A stretch of 64,000 nucleotides of DNA, taken from the NCBI GenBank assembly GCA_030522415.1, contig CM060127.1, positions 10,129,207 through 10,193,206 on the forward strand. The letters run 5' to 3'. Both the position numbers and the translations under genes were made by a program. Positions within the stretch are counted from its first letter, which is position 1, and each line of letters opens with the position of its first letter. This document shows, one piece after another, positions 57,161-64,000 of this stretch. The notes under the pieces are model-generated. The model was not told the DNA's origin. It made no database searches and saw only the letters and a program-made list of their open reading frames with translations. Origin of the DNA: Channallabes apus. Its lineage: Eukaryota > Chordata > Actinopteri > Siluriformes > Clariidae.

Positions 57161-59309
57161 CGTGTGCATTTGGACATTCTGGAGCACATTTTCCTTCCTT
57201 TTGGTGCTTTTCAATATCCTCTGAAGAATTGATGTACTCCGGATGGAGCTTTTTTCTGTACATTACAGTAAGTAAAGGGAATGTGCCAGAACCCCCTGAT
57301 CAAATCTAGTATCAAATAAAAACACCATATACTGTAGTTTCTGCCTTTACAATGACTCATGTAAGAACAGTTGGTGGTTTCCGGAGCCTCTCACACTGCT
57401 GATAACGAGCTCAAATCACTTATCCCAGTTACATACAGCATCATGAATGAACTTACAAATCACTCAGAGCTTAGCACTGTTTAACCCTTGAGCACTCTTA
57501 TATAATGACACAATGTCCATGGCGATTCTTTTGAAGGAGACCTCAATTAAAGGTTTTGAGTTCTTTTTAGTTGGTCAAAAGTGTGTCCAATTGGACCTGG
57601 GAAAACCTTACAGATACAGATGATCTCCGTCAAGCCAAAAGAGTTGTAGCATCAGATACTGATGGGTCTTGCAGCACCTCCTTGCACCAGACAGAACTGC
57701 AGACACCCCACACCTTGCTGCACTGTAGCATGACCCATCCACTATCATCATTTATCATATTTTCCAAATTACATCAGATACATCAATTACATCAGTCCAC
57801 CAAGGCATGATACGTACTACTTCAGTCAGGGGAGGTCTTAGACATGTTTCCTTTTCTGTAAAAGGAACATTGGTCCTTGAAATGCACAGGTTCCTGCTGC
57901 ACCAGGTCCTAGTGGGCATGTCTGTATGAAGAGATGGCAGCAGGGTTAGACAGTGGAGAGGAAGGAGAAGGATAGAAGGATAAGGACAGTGGAAACCGGG
58001 ACTGCGAATCTGATTTCACAGATGGAAGATGAGTTGGTGTAGTGTCTGGTGGCGAGGCTGGCAAAGGAATACATTTTCTTGCAAAGCGAGGAGCTTTCCA
58101 TGGCGATGTCTGGTACCTCCTTCTGGCATTCAGAACCTGGTGTGAAGGAGAACCCTGGAGACCGGCAAATGTATCTTTAACTTTCTCAAATGCTGAGGTT
58201 TTTTTTTTCTTCTAAGAAATCCATTAAAGCAGCATTGCTTGTTTATAATCATTATAACACAGACCATGACCTTACTTCAAGTTAAATACCAAAAGAGAAA
58301 AGACACCGAGAAGAAATTCACACGAGAAACCTGGAATAGGCATTGAGAGATTGCAAATAGAAAAGAAAAATCCATAACCCCCATCATCCCTTGCAATTAA
58401 AACCGCTGGTGAGAGCTCAGATGTGGCTGCCTCCAAGCCTCTGAGCTAAGCAAGGAAAAGCCTCCCACAACTGGATTATATAAATTCCACCATGCCTGTC
58501 GGAAGAGAAGATCTCATAATGCTAAATTAAATCTTAGGCTCCTATTACAGAGAGAGATTTGGCTCAGTGGGCTACTTCCAATCGCATCTTTGCCTTAGCA
58601 ACAAATAATACTTTTAGGTTAAAGAAAAAGTAGAAGATGTTTCCTTTGGGAATTTTCCTGATTGATATGCATTTCAGTTTGAGGAGAGGAAGTGCCTAAC
58701 CCTGGCTAGACAACACATCTGTCTCTGCCTCCTGACGTTAATATAAGCTGTCACAAAGCAGGGATCCACTGATAGACTCAGGAAGCAGTTTGCTGAATAG
58801 GAGGTGTCACCACTCAGTCCATCTCATGCAACAAAAACAGACAAGACAGATTCATTGTTTGAGTTGAAGAAGCCAGAAAGGTCAGCTAATGCAAGGGGCT
58901 TTCATTGTAGACTGAAGGGCGGTGAAGTAATAGAGCCGAGGTTTGTCACTGTGCCGAAGTAATTTTAGTGAAAGTGAAAATACCACTGACATGAAAAGAT
59001 CAACAGAGACAGTGCTGCCTTTGTCTTTTTCACTGCTGTGTACTTTGTTTTAGAGCCTTTGGCACAGAGACAGTAAGGGACAGTGAGACGAGAACAGCAC
59101 CATGGCACCTGGATCATGAGACGGGTGAAGGTGGAAGACAGAAGTGGTGATGAGATCCATAGGAGAGATCCTCAGCATTTATTTACTGTATTTACAGTTG
59201 TGAAATCTAATCTTCATAATATACAGTATATAATGTTACAAATCTGTACCACTTCAGTGAAAAATAGGGACGTGTCCACTGTTTATCAAAGAGACTTCAT
59301 GTTTAAATG
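57161..59309. other. Unassigned sequence
   Basis: Little repeat content by eye and moderate GC. No exon, tRNA or transposon recognised. Confidence 0.4.
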
Positions 59310-59813
59310 CAGTGGTATCTCAGCATATGAACGCCCCTCCTCAAGACTTTTTGCCTTAAGGACAGACATTTTGTTTGCAAAAAGAACTTGTTTGCTTCAG
59401 TGAAGGGAGTTAAGATTTTTTATTTATTTTTGCCTTTTGTGCAAGATTTAGTGAGGACATAGTACCATGTGTTCCAAGATTGTTATCAAGGACAGTAGCA
59501 AGAAGAAGAAAAAGAATCGACTTGCAGTTTGGATTTACAAAGCAGCCCATCGGAATGAACAAAAGGAATCATAAATTAAAGTTAAATGAGGTTTATTGTC
59601 TATTTATTTCATATTTACTATTATTAAATTTTTTTTCATATGTCTTTTCTAATGTTTTTTTATTGTTTCAAATATGCAGAAATATGATTATAGTGTTGGA
59701 AATTGCTGGCTGGAACAGATTATGCATTTACAGTATATGAATCCATTTCACAATAAGACATTTTGCCTTAAGAACTCTGGAACTGATTAAATTTGTATAC
59801 CGAGATTCCGCTG
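59310..59813. mobile_element. Tigger-like MITE family, copy C
   Basis: Left CAGTGGTATCTCAGCATATG, right TATACCGAGATTCCGCTG then TA. The interior frame 59467-59574 reads CSKIVIKDSSKKKKKNRLAV then WIYKAA, a basic stretch that may be a relic of the N-terminus of the parent transposase. Confidence 0.75.
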
Positions 59814-61176
59814 TATATCTTACTGTAGTCACGTGTTTTCCTTTGTGCCATTAATATTTTCTCTTCTACTGAAAAACTACTAGTTGTCCAAGCATTTTGT
59901 ATTCTAGCCTGTATGATCCTTATAGGTATTTACCATCAGTTATAAGATTTTTATATGAACCTATATGAGTCTATATGAACCTATAATATTCTTAACAAAA
60001 AATACTGGCACATTCAAATAAAAATAATATCTAAAATAAATGCATATTTTAACATTTATATAGAAATACAATCTTATTTAAACCTTTAAAAATCACTGTG
60101 GCCTGGGATAAATGTTCATTTTCCTGAAATGGTCTCAATATTATAATACAAGATTTGTGTTTCAGAATCTTATTGGATTATGAAAGCCTAAGTGCACATC
60201 AGTAATCAATTAATTATAGCATAAACTAAAAAAAAGAAAGTTCATTCTGTTAGTTGGTGCAGGTTCATTCTGTTACCAGGAGCTGTGAGGTCGTTGTAGT
60301 GGTTCCCTGGTTTGATCCTGAGCTCAGGTTACTATTTGTACATGTGCACATACTGTATGATGAGATAAAATAAACTTGGCCTGGGCTATATTAAAGGTGT
60401 CATTCCCTAATACTTAGCTGCACAACCCTTGGCAAGGATATGAGGCTCCAAATATTTTCTTTAATTATCTGTTGCAGGGGAAGTGAATTAAAATTTAATG
60501 AGATCCGGTCAATAAAATTTCATGTGTGTTTTAGGATTCAGTTCTCTATATATGCAGTCATTTTAAGTCTATAAAAATAATCAATTTAAATTATATATAT
60601 ATAATTTATTGACAATTCTGATAACTACATTGAACATCTGGATAGTTTAAAATTTGATGCCGTATATAGAGTATTTCCTTGTACTTGTTTAGAACACAAA
60701 CAACGATATTCAATCAGTCTTTAGAGAATCTTCATTTCCAACCTGCTGGCTGTAAGTGAATGTAAATGGACTTTGGTTTCTCTGTCATACTTGGATTTCA
60801 GTTTGAGTATTTTACACGCCCTCACCTCAGACTGCTGCTCCAATGACCCGTGTTTTTATCTTATAGCTGCGCTTCACATTCCTGCGTTATATGAACTTCA
60901 TTTTATTAACTTTATTTATTTTCAGAACGTAAATAAACTGTTTTTTAAACTTCCTGCAGGAAAAATGAACATACATTGATCGGTCCCATTATCTTTAAAG
61001 GTTAAGTTTTCGTAGTCTACTTTCTTTTTTTTTGGAGCAAGTCATGCTTTTAGATGCTTTTATTTCTGTCTCTTCTGCACGCTCTGTTTATACACAGTAA
61101 ACTATCTCGCTGATTGGCTTTGTTGAATGAGGTGTATAGCCACGCCCACTTTGAGGGAAAAGATCTAGATTTCTAG
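59814..61176. other. Spacer, AT-rich
   Basis: No gene. A small frame at 60773-60979 has no recognisable similarity. Confidence 0.4.
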
Positions 61177-63370
61177 TTTAGGCCTCATCACAGCACAGAA
61201 ATAGCACTCGTTAAAGTAGTAAATGACCTCCTATTGGCCTCTGATCAGGGTTGTGTAACTATGCTTGTATTACTCGACCTCAGTGCAGCTTTTGACACCA
61301 TTGATCATGCTATTCTTCTTCACAGATTAGAAAATGTAGTAGGAATTAAGGGTACAGCCCTCTCCTGGCTCAGATCCTATTTGACCGATCGTTATCAGTA
61401 TGTAGACTTAAATGGTGATTATTCTACATGTTCTCCAGTGGAGTTTGGTGTTCCGCAGGGTTCAGTTTTAGGCCCACTACTTTTTTCCCTTTACATGCTT
61501 CCTCTGGGCAACATAATCCGTAAGCATGGTATTAGTTTTCATTCTTATGCTGACGACACACAGCTATACGTCTCAGCAAAACCTGATGAGAAAAACCAGC
61601 TAACTAAAGTTGAGCAAGGTGTGCAGGACATAAGAAATTGGATGCTAGTTAACTTCCTTCTGCTTAATCCGGATAAGACAGAAGTTCTAGTCATAGGACC
61701 GCATACAGCTAGGAGTAAAATTTTAGATCACACCGTAACTTTAGATGGCCTTTCTGTTCCATCAAGTGCAACAGTAAAAGACCTCGGCGTGATTATAGAT
61801 TCCAGCCTTTCATTTGAAGCTCATGTAGATAATATCACCAGGATAGCATTCTTTCACCTCAGAAATATTGCCAAGATAAGAAATATATTGTCGCTAAACG
61901 ATGCAGAAAAACTAGTTCATGCTTTTATCACTTCTAGGTTGGACTATTGTAATGCCTTACTGTCTGGTTGTTCAGTTAGGTGCATAAACAAGCTTCAGCT
62001 AGTCCAGAATACAGCAGCGAGAGTCCTCACTAGAACCAGACGATATGAGCACATCACCCCTATCCTATCTTCACTTCATTGGCTCCCTGTGAAATTTCGC
62101 ATTGATTTTAAAAAACTACTCTTGACATATAAAGCATTAAATGGTCTCACTGCTAGTGTCTTACGATCCGCCACGCCTACTTCGATCAAAGGATGCAGGC
62201 TGCTTGTCAGTACCGCGTATTATGAAAACTACAGCTGGGGGCAGAGCTTTTTCTTACAAAGCCCCAAAATTATGGAATTGTCTTCCAAATAGTGTTCGGG
62301 ACTCAGACACAGTCTCAGTGTTTAAGTCTAGGCTAAAAACCTATTTATTTAGCCAAGCATTTTTATAAATAGATTTGCCATAAGGTAAAGGAGCAGATCT
62401 GGGGGACTCATGGACGTAGAGTATTATGATGAACTGGTATGTTTAGATGCTGTCTTCCTCAGTCTCATTTGATCACTCAGGTTTGTTGACGGTGAGGTGA
62501 TTGTTTGCTTTACATCTCAGGGAGCCCTCATGTTTGTGTTTCCTTCTGGCTCTCCCTTTTAGTTATGATGTCATAGTTAGTCCTGCCGGAGTCCCTGCTT
62601 GCACTCTACAGTAAATATACATTTACATTATACATTATGTGACTGTGACCATACCTAATTGCCATCTCTCCTCCTCTTCTCTTTCTCCCGCTCTTTCTCT
62701 TTCCTCTCTCCCCCTGTCTCCCCCTTTCACTCTTTCTCTCTCTCTCTCTGTCGAGCTACACATGTGGTTCCTGAGCTGCCAGTGATCCAGACTCCCTCTG
62801 CCCTCCGGACCTGTCTGATCCATCCTGGTGCCCCGTTTCTGGTTGGAGGTCTCGTCGCATGGATGCCCCGTGTGTCTCTTTGGGATGCGTCTGGTGTCTG
62901 GGGATGATTCTCTCTACTTAGAAGACGGTTCTGGCCTCGACTGGTGTTGGCAGCTGTTTCTCTGAGGACTTGACAATTCGATAGTTCAGGACTGGAACTT
63001 TCTACAAGTCTATCTGAGTCTCCAATAAATACCTGGACTCTATTGTAACATCAATTAACATCAACTATTATAGCTGAACCTAACACTTAACACTGTATAA
63101 ATGCAGATCATTTCCTGCTATCTGTTTCACCCAGATGAGGATGGGTTCCCTGTTGAGTCTGGTTCCTCTCAAGGTTTCTTCCTATTACCATCTCAGGGAG
63201 TTTTTCCTTGCCACTGTCGCCCTCGGGCTTGCTCACCAGGGAATATCTGAACATTTTGATCCATACACATTCACATTCCATACAAACTTAAATAATTCTT
63301 TTGATTGTGTAAAGCTGTTTTGAGACAATGTCAATTGTTAAAAGCGCTATACAAATAAAATTTAATTGAA
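61177..63370 (+). mobile_element. L2-type LINE, copy 2 (5' truncated)
   Basis: Starts within the RT domain (TTTAGGCCTCATCACAGCAC) and ends AAAAGCGCTATACAAATAAA then TTTAATTGAA. The 3' UTR contains the same CT-rich tract as copy 1 (about 62660-62750). Its flanks differ from copy 1, so it is an independent insertion, not a duplicated block. Confidence 0.9.
61234..62368 (+). pseudogene. L2 reverse transcriptase, copy 2 (one deletion)
   Basis: 352 codons open from [22 protein letters not shown] motif A is [12 protein letters not shown], motif B is [14 protein letters not shown] and motif C is YADDTQLYV, with both catalytic Asp present. A 22-bp deletion near 62148 (copy 1 has GCGCCGCAGTATCTGAGCGA there) shifts the frame. 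The true C-terminus continues in the 62141-62368 frame ([20 protein letters not shown]). The endonuclease half is absent by 5' truncation, so it cannot move on its own. Confidence 0.9.
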
Positions 63371-64000
63371 TAGTACATTAATTATTCTCAGCGCATAAGA
63401 ATAACATCAGGATCCTGACCTTCACCGAGTCCGGATCCAGACTGCGGTTCGCCATTTAGTGACACCTGGATGGATTGATTAATGGATTGATTGATGGATT
63501 GATGGATCCATCCAGGACATTTTAGTATGCATATATGCATGTATCCATCCATCCATCCTAAAGTGTCCTGGCATTTGACTAAAGTCAGCAAAGCAGCCCA
63601 ACAACATAACAACAACATTAACAGTAGGCAAGCTATCCTTTTTCTTATAGGATTAATTTTTTCTTATATAAATAAGTCACTGATTTGAATTGCCAAAGAA
63701 CCATATTTTGATTTCATCAGTCCCCATGAGGGCTGCAGGTTTTCTTGGTATATTTTTTATCAAAAATTAGTCGTGCCATTCTTCAAACATGAAGCCCTGC
63801 TCAGTGTCTCTCCAGGACAGTTTTAAAAGGTCCCATGTAGTACTATTTTTTAAAAATGAGCCCAGGTCTCAGAAAGAAATACTCCTCAAATATTGCATTT
63901 TTTAAAAATATCTCATGTTTCCTAGTTGCCACCCTGTTTCACTTCTCTTCCAAATGCAACATTTCAGTGTCTATGCAAAATAATCTACTGCTGAGACCCC
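63371..64000. other. Spacer with short tandem repeats
   Basis: (GGATTGAT)n-like and (ATCC)n repeats at about 63468-63560. Otherwise nothing recognised. Confidence 0.5.

Overview
The window is vertebrate nuclear DNA, almost certainly from a teleost fish. The reasons are one intron-split vertebrate kinase gene with GT-AG junctions, a CpG-rich promoter, Tc1 elements with long IR/DR-type ends, tRNA-derived SINEs, L2- and RTE-type LINEs with the usual fish 3' tails, hAT and Tigger/pogo-type MITEs, and many dinucleotide repeats. A catfish-like fish is plausible, but the sequence alone does not prove it.

The only protein-coding host gene I can support is pdpk1 (3-phosphoinositide-dependent protein kinase 1). 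It lies on the minus strand. Thirteen exons that join in phase run from 15713 down to 6253 and carry a complete Ser/Thr kinase domain and a C-terminal PH domain (about 503 residues from the first in-frame ATG). A probable non-coding first exon lies about 7.4 kb upstream, in a CpG-rich, CRE-containing promoter near 23.07-23.48 kb. The N-terminus is unsettled: the exon that should carry the human-like leader has in-frame stops upstream of the ATG. A tRNA-Leu(UAA)-like gene at 45.04 kb has an odd T-loop base.

Layout: 1-1.2 kb, broken Tc1 transposon; 1.85-6.2 kb, SINE, MITEs and a foldback downstream of pdpk1; 6.25-23.5 kb, pdpk1 with a Tc1 copy in one intron and SINE/MITE pieces in its long first intron; 23.8-30 kb, LINE relic, a short repeat cluster, a 1.19-kb hAT element with a perfect 8-bp duplication, a mariner relic, an 800-bp pyrimidine tract, a SINE and a Tc1-like relic; 30.1-35.2 kb, a three-layer nest (L2 LINE, then an RTE-like LINE on the other strand, then a Harbinger-like DNA element); 35-45 kb, LINE, MITE and mariner relics; 46.5-51.1 kb, hAT MITE, SINE, LINE relic and a second Tc1 copy with a SINE inside its right end; 52.8-55.9 kb, a pogo-type transposon inside an older Tc1-type relic; 56-64 kb, SINEs, a 35-bp hairpin, a MITE and a second L2 copy.

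Every transposase or reverse-transcriptase frame examined is broken. Much of the right half is a gene-poor graveyard of repeats. I found no CRISPR, operon or bacterial-type system. The most unusual signals are the nested insertions with readable target duplications, the pogo ORF that stays open although its catalytic residues are deleted, the wobble-only hairpin at 57.1 kb, and the pdpk1 N-terminus.
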